Assembly (NCBI GenBank): GCA_964398955.1
Contig: CAYNOZ010000032.1
Location: 1-16,151, forward strand
From: CAYNOZ01 sp964398955
Lineage (GTDB): Archaea > Methanobacteriota_B > Thermococci > Thermococcales > CAYNOZ01
DNA: 16,151 nucleotides
Direction: 5' to 3'
Made by a program: the position numbers and the translations under genes. The notes under the pieces were generated by a model. It did not search any database, was not told where the DNA came from, and saw only the letters and a program-made list of their open reading frames with translations. Shown here piece after piece: positions 1 to 7,315 of this stretch. How positions within the stretch are numbered: the stretch's first letter is position 1; every line of letters starts with the position of its first letter.

Positions 1-254
1 ATTGCTCCTACGGCGACTCTATCTCCTGGTTCGAAATCTTCTACTTCTTCTCCTACTTCATCTACTATTCCGACTGCTTCATGTCCAAGGGTTAGATCTT
101 CTTTTTCTCCAATTGCTCCTGATACGGTGTGACAGTCTGAAGTACAAATTAGAGCTTTAGTGGGTTTGATTATAGCGTCATTTGGTCCTGCTTCGGGTTT
201 GTCTTTTTCGATTAGGTCGACCTCTCCTATTTCTTTCATTACAAAGGCTTTCAT
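1..254 (-). CDS. zinc-dependent alcohol dehydrogenase (MDR family), 5' part
   Basis: Only the N-terminal 84 codons lie in the window; the gene runs off the left edge. The fold is the GroES-like N-terminal domain of medium-chain zinc alcohol dehydrogenases. Visible features are the catalytic-zinc motif CTSDCHTV (Cys37), the GHEAVG motif (His58, Glu59) and a PGDRVAVGA stretch near residues 76-84. From memory the arrangement resembles the NADP-dependent secondary alcohol dehydrogenases of Clostridium beijerinckii and Thermoanaerobacter, which interconvert 2-propanol and acetone or similar alcohols and ketones. This substrate class is inferred from the CTSD-HTV signature and is not certain. The ATG at 254 is preceded by AGGT about 6 bases upstream. 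With the acetyl-CoA synthetase subunit nearby it suggests fermentative metabolism. Confidence 0.9.
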   Translation of the reverse strand, partial: MKAFVMKEIGEVDLIEKDKPEAGPNDAIIKPTKALICTSDCHTVSGAIGEKEDLTLGHEAVGIVDEVGEEVEDFEPGDRVAVGA

Positions 255-534
255 ATTATTACCTAATTGTTGATAGTGTTAAATAAGTTAATATTTACCT
301 ATGAAAAACAATCGTTCGAAAAAATATTTTTGATATAACAGTTTGTAATATTTGATGGGGAAATTATTCGATTTAAAGGTTAAAAATGTAACAGAGAATT
401 TTATTTCATAAACCAATTTTTTATAGAAATATCTTTAGTTAATTATTCTATCTTCCAATAAAATTTATTTTGTTTGTAATTTAAACATATTTGATGAATT
501 TGACGCTTTTTTATAACTAATTTAACTTAGTATC
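255..534. other. AT-rich spacer upstream of the alcohol dehydrogenase
   Basis: This 280-base spacer has no credible ORF. It must carry the promoter of the dehydrogenase, which reads leftward, and the 3' end of the DUF134 gene. A TTCGAA palindrome lies near 315-321 and several AT-only boxes are present, but none stands out as a confident TATA element. No terminator-like T-run is seen on the minus strand after the DUF134 stop. Confidence 0.4.
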
Positions 535-840
535 CTATTTTAGGGTATAGCTTCCGCCTTTTATTTCTATTTTCTTTCCTTGTGTAAGGGCCTTTGCTAC
601 TTTTTTCCTTGCAGATTTTAGATCCTTCCAAAGAGTTCTTCTAGATACTCCCATCTCAGAAGCTGCAGTTTCTTGTTTAAGACCTTCTAGATCCACTAAT
701 CTAATTGCTTCTAGTTCTTCTAGCTTTAAAATTACTTTTTCTGTTTCTTCTACATTTTCAGGATTAAAGTTCCTTTTTTCTGGTATTTCTCTAATTGTTC
801 TTTTCCGTTTCTTCCTACCTCTTCTTCTCTGTCTTGGCAT
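535..840 (-). CDS. DUF134 / UPF0251 helix-turn-helix protein
   Basis: A 101-aa basic protein of the DUF134 (UPF0251) family. It starts MPRQRRRGRKKRK, followed by LEELEAIRLVDLEGLKQE, the helix-turn-helix segment around AASEMGVSRRTLWKDL, and a GKKIEIKGGSY tail; this order is characteristic of the family. The family is taken to bind DNA, probably as transcription regulators, and the targets here are unknown. The ORF stays open upstream to an ATG at 918. I chose the ATG at 840 because relatives begin MPR and a GTGAT ribosome site sits 4 bases before it. The extra 26 residues would be hydrophobic and unlike the family. A repeat protein lies 91 bases upstream on the same strand, so the gene may have its own promoter. 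Confidence 0.9.
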   Translation of the reverse strand: MPRQRRRGRKKRKRTIREIPEKRNFNPENVEETEKVILKLEELEAIRLVDLEGLKQETAASEMGVSRRTLWKDLKSARKKVAKALTQGKKIEIKGGSYTLK

Positions 841-843
841 TCT

Positions 844-848
844 ATCAC
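844..848 (-). promoter_or_regulatory. ribosome binding site fixing the DUF134 start
   Basis: GTGAT on the minus strand matches the archaeal anti-Shine-Dalgarno complement GGTGAT, three to four bases before the ATG at 840. It supports this start over the longer in-frame ATG at 918. Confidence 0.6.
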
Positions 849-931
849 TTGTTCGATGTAAAATTTTAAAGAATAAAAGATTTATCGATTTTGTTGAAAT
901 TCTATTAAATAAATGCATATTCTTTTTATTT

Positions 932-1804
932 TTATGTTTGTTTTTTTACGTATTCATTTAGTTCTTCTCTTGGGATGTCAACGTCAAAATTGAATTTTTT
1001 GAGTATTCTTCTGGTTAAAATTGATTTGAGCACTATTTTTACATTTTCATTCTCGCTTATATTATTTAGTTTTTCTGCTGTTTCTTTGGAGATGAGGTTT
1101 TCAAGTATGTCAGGCATTTCACGAATTTTTGGGTCGTGGTCTCCTTCTAAGACATGGTCTTCTACTTCATCGAGTTTTTCTAGTTTGAATTCTTTTTTTA
1201 GATATTCTTCTACTTTTCTTTCTGCTGTTTCCCCTATTGATGCTAGTATTAATGCAATGTCGATGTTCTTAGTTTTTTCATTTATTTGCTCTTTTTTCAC
1301 TGTTATCCAGTCTTCATGTTTTGCTGTAAAACTTATATGATCATATTCTTCTATATCTGTATTTAGGTTAAATTCTATGTTTTTGTTTTCCAAGTATTTT
1401 TTTAATATGCTTGAGGGTATTGAAGGGTTGAAGCCTAGTGTTTTTAGTACTCTTCTTGTTAAAACGGATTTTATGATAGTTCTTGCGTCATCGTTTTTTG
1501 TTATAGGACTTATTTTTCTTCCTGTTCCTGGTCCTCTCAGTTTTTTTAGGATTTGAGGTGTGTTTTCTGTTTTCGGTTCCTTATTATCGTATACGTATTT
1601 TTCTATTTCGTCCAGTTTTTCCATGTTGAATTGGCCGTTTAAGTATTCTTCCACTCTTTTCTGTACATCTTCGCCGATTGCTGCAAGTGTGTACGCTATT
1701 AAGGCGTTGTTTGTATTTTCTTCTATTGTTAGCTTTTTTCCTTTTTTCCATTCTTCGTGTCTTGCAGTAAAGTTGACATGATCTTCTATTTTTGGTCCAG
1801 TCAT
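932..1804 (-). CDS. two-repeat helical protein of unknown function (possibly DUF2666)
   Basis: A 290-aa protein built from a tandem duplication with an offset of about 147 residues. Repeat A covers roughly residues 8-139 and repeat B 155-287. Matching blocks are DHVNFTARHEEW (8-19) with DHISFTAKHEDW (155-166), KVEEYL-type helices near 50 and 197, the MEKLDEIE and LEKLDEVE segments, and KSVLTRRVLK (112-121) with KSILTRRILK (260-269). It is charged and predicted mostly helical, with no signal peptide, membrane segment or metal motif. The pattern recalls the archaeal DUF2666 family from memory; I cannot confirm this and no function is known. Start: ATG at 1804 with GGTGAG just upstream. It is divergent from the acetyl-CoA synthetase gene. 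Confidence 0.85.
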   Translation of the reverse strand: MTGPKIEDHVNFTARHEEWKKGKKLTIEENTNNALIAYTLAAIGEDVQKRVEEYLNGQFNMEKLDEIEKYVYDNKEPKTENTPQILKKLRGPGTGRKISPITKNDDARTIIKSVLTRRVLKTLGFNPSIPSSILKKYLENKNIEFNLNTDIEEYDHISFTAKHEDWITVKKEQINEKTKNIDIALILASIGETAERKVEEYLKKEFKLEKLDEVEDHVLEGDHDPKIREMPDILENLISKETAEKLNNISENENVKIVLKSILTRRILKKFNFDVDIPREELNEYVKKQT

Positions 1805-2112
1805 TATCTCACCACTTATTGATATTTTCGATGTTTTAAGGGTGTTTCGAATTTGCTTTTTTTTATAATTATCTTTTAATTTATATTTTATTTATTTTTT
1901 TTATCGTTAATTATCGTTTTTTGTTATTATTTTTATTTATTTAGTTTTTCTCGTTGATATTTTCTCTATTTTCTTGTTTTCTGTATTTTTAGTTTTTTTC
2001 GGTTTTTGTTTTTCTTCTCAATACGAGTTATTCCACATTTGTCGATAGGGTTTTCGTTTATCATCTCAGTAATCCTTTTATTACTTCCAACATACGGTTT
2101 TTTAGGGATAAA
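1805..2112. other. divergent T-rich intergenic region
   Basis: This 308-base spacer separates two divergent genes and must hold both promoters. The plus strand is extremely T-rich (42 T of 60 in 1921-1980, hand count). For the minus-strand gene, AT-only TATA-like boxes lie around 1860-1890. For the plus-strand gene, CTTTTATTAC at about 2075-2084 is a candidate TATA element, and AGGGA just before the ATG at 2113 is a plausible ribosome site. No ORF or RNA gene is visible. Confidence 0.45.
1808..1813 (-). promoter_or_regulatory. strong ribosome binding site of the two-repeat protein
   Basis: GGTGAG on the minus strand lies 3 bases before the ATG at 1804, the clearest Shine-Dalgarno match in the window. 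It indicates a leadered transcript and fixes the start. Confidence 0.65.
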
Positions 2113-3486
2113 ATGGATGCTGATGAAAACGTAAAAGCATTGTTCGAACCAGATTCTGTTGCGGTAGTAGGTGCTTCATCAAAAGAAGGAAAGATCGGAT
2201 ATGAAATTATTAGTAATGTAATAAATTATGGATTCGATGGCGAAGTTTATCCAGTGAATCCTAGTGAAGATGAAATAATGGGGAAAAAATGTTATGACAG
2301 TGTATTAGATATTCCTGGCGATGTAGACATGGCAGTAATAGTTGTTCCATCCAAATTTGTATTAGATACGGTGGAAGAATGCGGTAAAAAAGGAGTAAAA
2401 GCAGCCCCAATAATAACTTCTGGATTCGGAGAAGTAGGTAAAAAAGATTTAGAAAATGAAATAGTGGAAACAGCGAATGAATATGGAATGAGAATATTAG
2501 GACCGAATGTCTTCGGAGTTGCATATCCGCCTAATCAATTAAATTCAACTTTCGGACCTGAAGAGATTAGAGACGGGGGAATCGCATTAGTCTCTCAAAG
2601 TGGAGCTCTTGGAATTGCATTAATGGGTTGGACTATTTTACATAAGATGGGAATGTCGGCAATTGTTTCTATCGGTAATAAATCTGACTTAGATGATCAA
2701 GACTTCTTAAAGTATTTCAAAGATGATGAAAACACCGATGTTGTTATCTTATACATAGAGGGAATAGATGACGGAGAAGGATTTATGAAAGCAGCTAAAG
2801 AAGCAGGAAAAGATAAACCTGTAATAGCTATAAAAGCAGGTAGAAGCGAAAGAGGAGCACAAGCAGCTTCCTCACATACAGGATCACTAGCAGGTAGCGA
2901 TAAAATATACGATGCCGCATTTAAACAGAGCGGAATACTAAGAGCGAAAACAGTAGGAGAAGCCTTCGATTGGGCACAAGCCTTCTCAAACATGCCACAA
3001 CCAAAAGGCGATAACACAGTAATACTAACAAACGGTGGAGGAGTAGGAGTAATGGCAACTGACGCCTGTGAAGAACACGGAATAAACTTATACGATAACC
3101 AAGAAGAACTAGACAAATTCTACAACCACATGCCAGACTTTGGATCAGCCAAAAACCCAGTAGACCTAACAGGAATGGCAACATCAGAAGAATACGAAGG
3201 ATCAGTTAGAGCAGCCCTCAATAATGACGAATACGATTCAATAGTTGTACTATACTGTAAAACTGCTCAATCAGACCCAAGAAACATAGCAAACACAATA
3301 GCTGATGTTTACGAAGAAGAAGATGCCGACAAACCAATAACCGTATCAATGGTCGGAGGACCAGATGTTGCAGAAGCAATTGAAATCTTAAAAGAAAGAA
3401 ACATTCCTGCCTACGAAGAACCAGAAGACGCAGTCGATGCATTATCCGCTATGTACGAATGGGAAGAAAATAAAAAGAAACTTTAA
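2113..3486 (+). CDS. acetate-CoA ligase (ADP-forming), alpha subunit
   Basis: A 457-aa alpha subunit of ADP-forming acetyl-CoA synthetase. The enzyme converts acyl-CoA, ADP and phosphate to the free acid, CoA and ATP, the energy-saving last step of archaeal sugar and peptide fermentation. Residues 1-130 form the CoA-binding Rossmann domain (SVAVVGASSKEGKIG at 15-29; ILGPN near 128). A succinyl-CoA ligase-like domain follows, with LVSQSGALG at 159-167. SHTGSLAGS at 254-262 carries His255, the expected phosphohistidine. The third domain (NGGGVGVMATD near 307-317) closes the protein. Length matches separate alpha subunits; fused forms with the ATP-grasp beta domain are about 700 aa. No beta subunit is in the window, so it must be encoded elsewhere. 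Codon composition shifts along the gene towards A+C. Confidence 0.95.
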   Translation: MDADENVKALFEPDSVAVVGASSKEGKIGYEIISNVINYGFDGEVYPVNPSEDEIMGKKCYDSVLDIPGDVDMAVIVVPSKFVLDTVEECGKKGVKAAPIITSGFGEVGKKDLENEIVETANEYGMRILGPNVFGVAYPPNQLNSTFGPEEIRDGGIALVSQSGALGIALMGWTILHKMGMSAIVSIGNKSDLDDQDFLKYFKDDENTDVVILYIEGIDDGEGFMKAAKEAGKDKPVIAIKAGRSERGAQAASSHTGSLAGSDKIYDAAFKQSGILRAKTVGEAFDWAQAFSNMPQPKGDNTVILTNGGGVGVMATDACEEHGINLYDNQEELDKFYNHMPDFGSAKNPVDLTGMATSEEYEGSVRAALNNDEYDSIVVLYCKTAQSDPRNIANTIADVYEEEDADKPITVSMVGGPDVAEAIEILKERNIPAYEEPEDAVDALSAMYEWEENKKKL

Positions 3487-3499
3487 TTCTTTCCTTATC

Positions 3500-3522
3500 T
3501 TTAATTAACCCTTTTTTCTTAT
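3500..3522 (+). terminator. T-run after acetyl-CoA synthetase
   Basis: After the stop at 3486 the plus strand holds a pyrimidine tract with a run of six T at about 3512-3517. T-runs without a hairpin are the usual archaeal termination signal. The next gene starts within 25 bases, so termination may be partial. Confidence 0.4.
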
Positions 3523-3533
3523 TATTGATAGAT

Positions 3534-3537
3534 GTGA
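3534..3537 (+). promoter_or_regulatory. ribosome binding site fixing the helicase start
   Basis: GTGA lies 5 bases before the ATG at 3543. The frame is also open to a TTG at 3525 and a GTG at 3534, but the GTGA spacing favours the ATG. Confidence 0.5.
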
Positions 3538-3542
3538 ATCAA

Positions 3543-5375
3543 ATGGATCACCGCTATTTTCCTTATAAATCTTTAAGACAAAATCAAGACTCCTACATGG
3601 AAAAAGTTAATGAAGGAGTCAAAAATGGTAATAACGTAATTTTAGAAGCTCCTACCGGTTTTGGAAAAACAATCAGTATTTTAGCCGGTGCTCTAAGTTA
3701 CGCCAAATCAATGGGTTACAGGTTGGTATATCTATCAAGAACCCACAAACAAATGGACCGTGTAATTAAGGAATTAATGAAAATAAATGAATCGGTTGAA
3801 GTAAGTATACCAGGCGTTTCGATGAGAGGAAGATCTACAGTTTGTTTAAACGAATATGCGAATGAGATGGCAAGCTCTTCAGATGTATCAAGAGTTTGTA
3901 GAGATCTGAAGAAGATGAATAAATGTCCTTTTTATGAAAAAACTAAAAGCCCTAAATTTGATTCATTCATAAATTCACTAATTGAAAATCCTATTATGGG
4001 TAATCAAATAATAGAAGAAAGCGAACAAAGAGATTTCTGCCCCTATGAAGTTTTAAAAGAACTTCAAAAAGATGCAGATGTAGTAACTGGTAGCTATATT
4101 TACATGTTAGACAAATGGATTCGAGAAGTTTTTTTAGAGAATATGGAAGCAGATCTAGAAGATCTAGTAGTCGTTTTCGACGAAGCTCATAACCTACCTG
4201 AAACTATTGTCCAGACAAGAAGTAACTCCTTAGGCACTTACTCAGTACAACAAGCAATTGAAGAAGCTGAAGAATTCGATGAAACAGTAAAAGATTATTT
4301 AGTGAAGATAAAAAAACAATTAAACAAACTATTTGCTAATATAGAAGGAGAAGAAAGAATAAAAAGTAATGTAATAGATTCAAGTGACGGGGAAAGATTA
4401 GTAGATATAGGAGAAGAAATAGTAGAATTAAAAGTAGAAAATGATGAACATCCTAGAAGCTATGTACACGGAGTAGGAGAATTTCTAACCAACTGGGAAG
4501 AAAAAAAAGATAGAAACGACTACGCATTCTTAGCCTCAGGAAAAGAAGATGAATATCAAAGAATAGAAATTTTAGCCCTAGATCCTTCCCTACCATGGCT
4601 CAACGAAGTTCAATCAGCCATATTTACATCAGGAACATTATCACCAATAGAACCATTTAAAGATGTACTAGGAATCGAAAACTCAGTAAAAGATAGATTT
4701 CCAGCAAATTATGCCCAAGAAAACGTATTATCATTAGTCGCAAAAGACGTCACAACCAAATGGGACCACAGAGAAGAAAAAATGTACGAAAAAATAGCAT
4801 TATACATAAAAAGAACCTCCCAAGTAGTACCAAAAAACATAGGAGTATTCACAACATCCTATGAAATATTAGAAAACATAAAATCATCAAAATTCACATC
4901 AAGAATACAAAAACCAGTCTACACAGAAGAAAGAAATATGAACACAAACAAAAACGACAAAATGATCAAAAAATTTAAAAAAAGTTCAAAAAAAGAAGGA
5001 GCAGTTCTAATGGGGGTAATGGGAGGAAGAAATAGCGAAGGACAAGACTACTCTGGAGATGAAATGAACTCAGTAATACTAGTAGGAGTACCCTACGCAC
5101 GCCCCAACCCAAGAGTAAACTCACAAATAGACTACTTCGAAGAAAAATTCCCAGGTAAAGGAAAATACTACGGCTACTTCTTACCAGCTCACAGAAAAAT
5201 AGCACAAGCAGCAGGAAGAGCACACAGATCCATAGAAGACAAAGCCTCAATAATCTTCCTCGACAACAGAATATCAAATCACTTCGTCAAAAAAGACCTA
5301 CCAAACTGGATGTCCAAAATGAGAAAAATAAACCAAAAAACAATAACCAAAGAACTTAAAGAATTCCACAATTAA
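3543..5375 (+). CDS. XPD/Rad3-like iron-sulphur DNA helicase (superfamily 2)
   Basis: A 610-aa superfamily 2 helicase of the XPD/Rad3/DinG type, expected to unwind DNA 5'-3' using ATP in repair. From the ATG start the motifs are: Q-motif-like YFPYKSLRQNQ near 5-15; Walker A APTGFGKT at 36-43; motif Ia YLSRTHKQ near 63-70; four cysteines at about 101, 119, 128 and 166 (VCLN, VCRD, KCPFYE, FCPYE), spaced as the XPD 4Fe-4S ligands; Walker B DEAH at 213-216; motif III SGT near 363-365; a motif V region GVMGGRNSEGQDYSGD near 491-506; and motif VI QAAGRAHRS near 555-563. All catalytic motifs and cluster ligands are present, so it should be active. It follows the acetyl-CoA synthetase by 56 bases and converges on the PrsW gene, with 2 bases between the stops. 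Confidence 0.95.
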   Translation: MDHRYFPYKSLRQNQDSYMEKVNEGVKNGNNVILEAPTGFGKTISILAGALSYAKSMGYRLVYLSRTHKQMDRVIKELMKINESVEVSIPGVSMRGRSTVCLNEYANEMASSSDVSRVCRDLKKMNKCPFYEKTKSPKFDSFINSLIENPIMGNQIIEESEQRDFCPYEVLKELQKDADVVTGSYIYMLDKWIREVFLENMEADLEDLVVVFDEAHNLPETIVQTRSNSLGTYSVQQAIEEAEEFDETVKDYLVKIKKQLNKLFANIEGEERIKSNVIDSSDGERLVDIGEEIVELKVENDEHPRSYVHGVGEFLTNWEEKKDRNDYAFLASGKEDEYQRIEILALDPSLPWLNEVQSAIFTSGTLSPIEPFKDVLGIENSVKDRFPANYAQENVLSLVAKDVTTKWDHREEKMYEKIALYIKRTSQVVPKNIGVFTTSYEILENIKSSKFTSRIQKPVYTEERNMNTNKNDKMIKKFKKSSKKEGAVLMGVMGGRNSEGQDYSGDEMNSVILVGVPYARPNPRVNSQIDYFEEKFPGKGKYYGYFLPAHRKIAQAAGRAHRSIEDKASIIFLDNRISNHFVKKDLPNWMSKMRKINQKTITKELKEFHN

Positions 5376-5377
5376 TC

Positions 5378-6118
5378 TTAACCTTCAAACTCTCCCTCAT
5401 CCTCACTATTATCTACGTCCTCTAAATTAGACTCCCTACCCCCCATATACCAATAAAACCTACTCTTCTTCAAGTCCTCCTCCCTACCCTTCCTAAGGAA
5501 ATACTGAATCAACCTTATATTAACAAAAATTATAACCATATAAATAAGATACTTTAGAACAGAATCAGTACCAGATAATAAATTAAAATTCCAAGCAAAA
5601 TGAAGCACAATAGCCAACAAATAATAATTAAACAGGCTATCAATCTTACCTTCAGACTTCAAACCAAAACCAACACCTATAACAATAGACCAAGCAGCAT
5701 GAGCAACAGGCGTCAAAAAACCCCTAGCAATCGTAACAGAAGGACCAAAACCTAAACCATATAAAAGATTCTCAGTAGCAGCAAAACCCAAACCAGCAGC
5801 CCCACCATAAACAACACCATCCATAATACCATCCATCTGATCCCGACTAAAAGGTAATCTAAGGGCTAAAGCCTTAGCAGGTTCCTCAACAACACTTGCA
5901 ACCAAAGCAACAACAAAAGCAGTACTAGGCAAAAATGAAAGTAAAAACCTTTCAACAACAAGCGTAACCAAAGCCGAAGAAGAAGCACCAAAAACAAAAG
6001 TAAAAGCAACAAACCGCTTAGGCTCAGGCTCCAACTTATCCTTGTGATAAAAATACCAAAGCAGAGCTAAAGACGGAGTATAAGCGAAAAACACAATCAA
6101 ACCTTCAACATGAACCAT
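5378..6118 (-). CDS. PrsW-type intramembrane metalloprotease
   Basis: A polytopic membrane protein of the PrsW family (CPBP/RCE1-like intramembrane proteases). In Bacillus, PrsW cuts an anti-sigma factor; archaeal substrates are unknown. From the ATG at 6118 (246 aa) the diagnostic motifs are VVEEPAKAL with the EExxK signature (Glu78, Glu79, Lys82), FAATENLLY with Glu116-Asn117, and conserved histidines in PVAHAAW (His140) and LHFAWNF (His173), all within or beside hydrophobic helices. A KLEPEPKR stretch follows the first membrane segment, as in other PrsW proteins. The C-terminus is acidic and cytosolic-like. The frame stays open to a TTG at 6178, which would add a hydrophobic stretch; I prefer 6118 because GGTG lies 5 bases upstream. 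The sense strand is T+G-rich, unlike the VTT gene on the same strand. Confidence 0.9.
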   Translation of the reverse strand: MVHVEGLIVFFAYTPSLALLWYFYHKDKLEPEPKRFVAFTFVFGASSSALVTLVVERFLLSFLPSTAFVVALVASVVEEPAKALALRLPFSRDQMDGIMDGVVYGGAAGLGFAATENLLYGLGFGPSVTIARGFLTPVAHAAWSIVIGVGFGLKSEGKIDSLFNYYLLAIVLHFAWNFNLLSGTDSVLKYLIYMVIIFVNIRLIQYFLRKGREEDLKKSRFYWYMGGRESNLEDVDNSEDEGEFEG

Positions 6119-6123
6119 CAAAA

Positions 6124-6127
6124 CACC
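6124..6127 (-). promoter_or_regulatory. ribosome binding site for the PrsW start
   Basis: GGTG on the minus strand, followed by a 5-base spacer and then the ATG at 6118. It decides between this ATG and the upstream TTG at 6178, which lacks an archaeal-type site. Confidence 0.45.
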
Positions 6128-6247
6128 ACAACAAATAAACCAAAACCAAAAACCAAAAATCTTAACAAACAATCCCAAACAACCAAAAACCTAACCAAAA
6201 AACCCTAACAAAATATAAAAATGAAAATCATTGACTATTAGTCTGTT

Positions 6248-6275
6248 TTAAGAGGCCTGAAGTCCCCGCCTTTAA
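6248..6275 (+). repeat. hairpin with GC-rich loop, possible IS200/IS605-type end
   Basis: An imperfect inverted repeat: left arm TTAA-g-AGGC (6248-6256), right arm GCCTTTAA (6268-6275), giving 8 pairs with one bulged G and an 11-base loop ending in CCCC. It stands out as a GC-rich island in an A-rich spacer and is followed by GACGTC (6285-6290). Subterminal hairpins of this style are typical of IS200/IS605 elements and their remnants, but no transposase is nearby, so this origin is only a suggestion. It could also be a structured leader or terminator. Confidence 0.4.
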
Positions 6276-6425
6276 GTAGAAGACGACGTCACCATCATTA
6301 CTAAAAAGAAAAATTCTAATAAACTTTACCCATAACCTGTCAAAAAATTGACTCAGATTCATGATAAAAAATTCTCTTCAATAATTTTTAAATTATCTAA
6401 ATTCGAATGAAAGAAAGATGATAAG

Positions 6426-6761
6426 ATGGCTTATATTGAAAGCAAAGAAAATGTTGATAATGACGAATTGGATGAGGAAGTGAAAAATGTAACCAAAAAG
6501 GTTTTGATCGGCCCCGAGCAGGATGCTCCGAATTTTATAATGAGACATTTCAAAATTGAGGAAGGAGGACATTCTCCGAACCATAGTCATGATTGGGAGC
6601 ATGAAGCTTACGTACTTAGTGGAGAGGGGATTATAAAAGATGAAGATGGTGAACATTATGTTAAGAAAGGTGATTTCGCTTACATCTCTCCTAACGAGGA
6701 ACATCAGTTCGAAAATCCGAATGAGGATCCTTTTGAGTTCATTTGTGTAATACCTAGATGA
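6426..6761 (+). CDS. single-domain cupin protein
   Basis: A 111-aa cupin. Motif 1 is GGHSPNHSHDWEHEAYVLSGEG, with metal-ligand candidates His53, His55 and Glu60. Motif 2 is GDFAYISPNEEHQFEN, with His93. The three histidines and one glutamate match the usual cupin metal site, so the protein should bind one divalent metal (Fe, Mn, Ni or Zn). Small cupins of this type act as dioxygenases, isomerases or sugar/ligand sensors, and the sequence does not say which. The N-terminal 30 residues are acidic. A GATGAT stretch precedes the ATG, and an AT-only TATA-like box lies near 6386-6397. A T-rich tract follows the stop and runs into the assembly gap. Confidence 0.9.
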   Translation: MAYIESKENVDNDELDEEVKNVTKKVLIGPEQDAPNFIMRHFKIEEGGHSPNHSHDWEHEAYVLSGEGIIKDEDGEHYVKKGDFAYISPNEEHQFENPNEDPFEFICVIPR

Positions 6762-6783
6762 TTTTTCTTTTTCTTTGTTGCTT
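6762..6783 (+). terminator. T-rich tract after the cupin gene
   Basis: Directly after the TGA stop come T5, then T5, then T3 interrupted by single C or G bases, an archaeal-type termination tract. It is cut by the N gap, so its full extent is unknown. Confidence 0.4.
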
Positions 6784-6883
6784 NNNNNNNNNNNNNNNNN
6801 NNNNNNNNNNNNNNNNNNNNNNNNNNNNNNNNNNNNNNNNNNNNNNNNNNNNNNNNNNNNNNNNNNNNNNNNNNNNNNNNNNN
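6784..6883. other. assembly gap (100 N)
   Basis: Exactly 100 N, the conventional length for a gap of unknown size. Sequence on either side may not be adjacent in the genome. The zinc finger/coiled-coil gene runs into it from the right. Confidence 0.97.
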
Positions 6884-7233
6884 GTTCTGTTATTGTAGTG
6901 TCTTATGAGTTCTAATATTGTTCTGTTATATTCTTGGCCTTTGGGTTTATTTTTTTGTTTTTGAGATTTTTTTAGTTTTTTAATTTCTTTTTCCATATTA
7001 TTTACCTTTTTTTGTAGGTTTTGAATTTGATCTTGGTCTTTGTTTGTTTTTTGGTTGTTTTCTGTTCTTTGAACACTTTTTAGTTCTTCTTTTAGTTTTT
7101 TATTTTCTATTTTATTATTGTTTTTCTTTTTTTGGTTTTGTGGATTTTCTTTGCAGTACTTCATGTGAAGTTCTAATGGTTTTCCACCGGGGTAGAGTTG
7201 GCCGCAGTAAGGGCATTCAAATTTTTCAGACAT
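6884..7233 (-). CDS. zinc finger plus coiled-coil protein, 3' end lost in gap
   Basis: The first 116 residues are visible. Residues 7-27 form a C2HC zinc finger (Cys7, Cys10, His23, Cys27; starts FECPYCGQLYPGG). Residues 29-100 are an extremely Lys/Asn/Gln/Glu-rich segment with heptad-like leucines and isoleucines (for example LQKKVNNMEKEIKKLKK), a likely coiled coil. The last visible part, YNRTILELIRHYNNR, may begin a further domain. AGAGGA stands about 6 bases before the ATG at 7233. The gene enters the N gap, so its C-terminus and length are unknown, and any reading through the N is meaningless. A nucleic-acid-binding or adaptor role is possible but unproven. The sense strand is strongly A-rich. 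Confidence 0.75.
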
Positions 7234-7315
7234 TTTTTTCCTCTAAATGTATTTTTGTCTTGTTTTTATTGGTAGTTGTTTTTTCTATTATCTATTTTTT
7301 ATTTCTTTTTTTTTG

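Noticed and set aside
841..918. 26-residue N-terminal extension of the DUF134 protein (ATG at 918)
   Set aside because: Family members begin with MPR, a GTGAT ribosome site precedes the inner ATG at 840, and the extension is AT-driven and unlike the family.
975..1781. Ser/Phe-rich plus-strand frames over the two-repeat protein
   Set aside because: Antisense shadows of a lysine- and glutamate-rich gene; their mutual similarity only mirrors the true internal repeat.
6119..6178. TTG start at 6178 for the PrsW protein
   Set aside because: No ribosome site; GGTG sits correctly before the ATG at 6118, and the added residues are not part of the family core.
6754..6883. Continuation of the zinc finger ORF through the N run to 6754
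   Set aside because: Translation through N is undefined, and the piece left of the gap overlaps the cupin stop and its T-rich tail.
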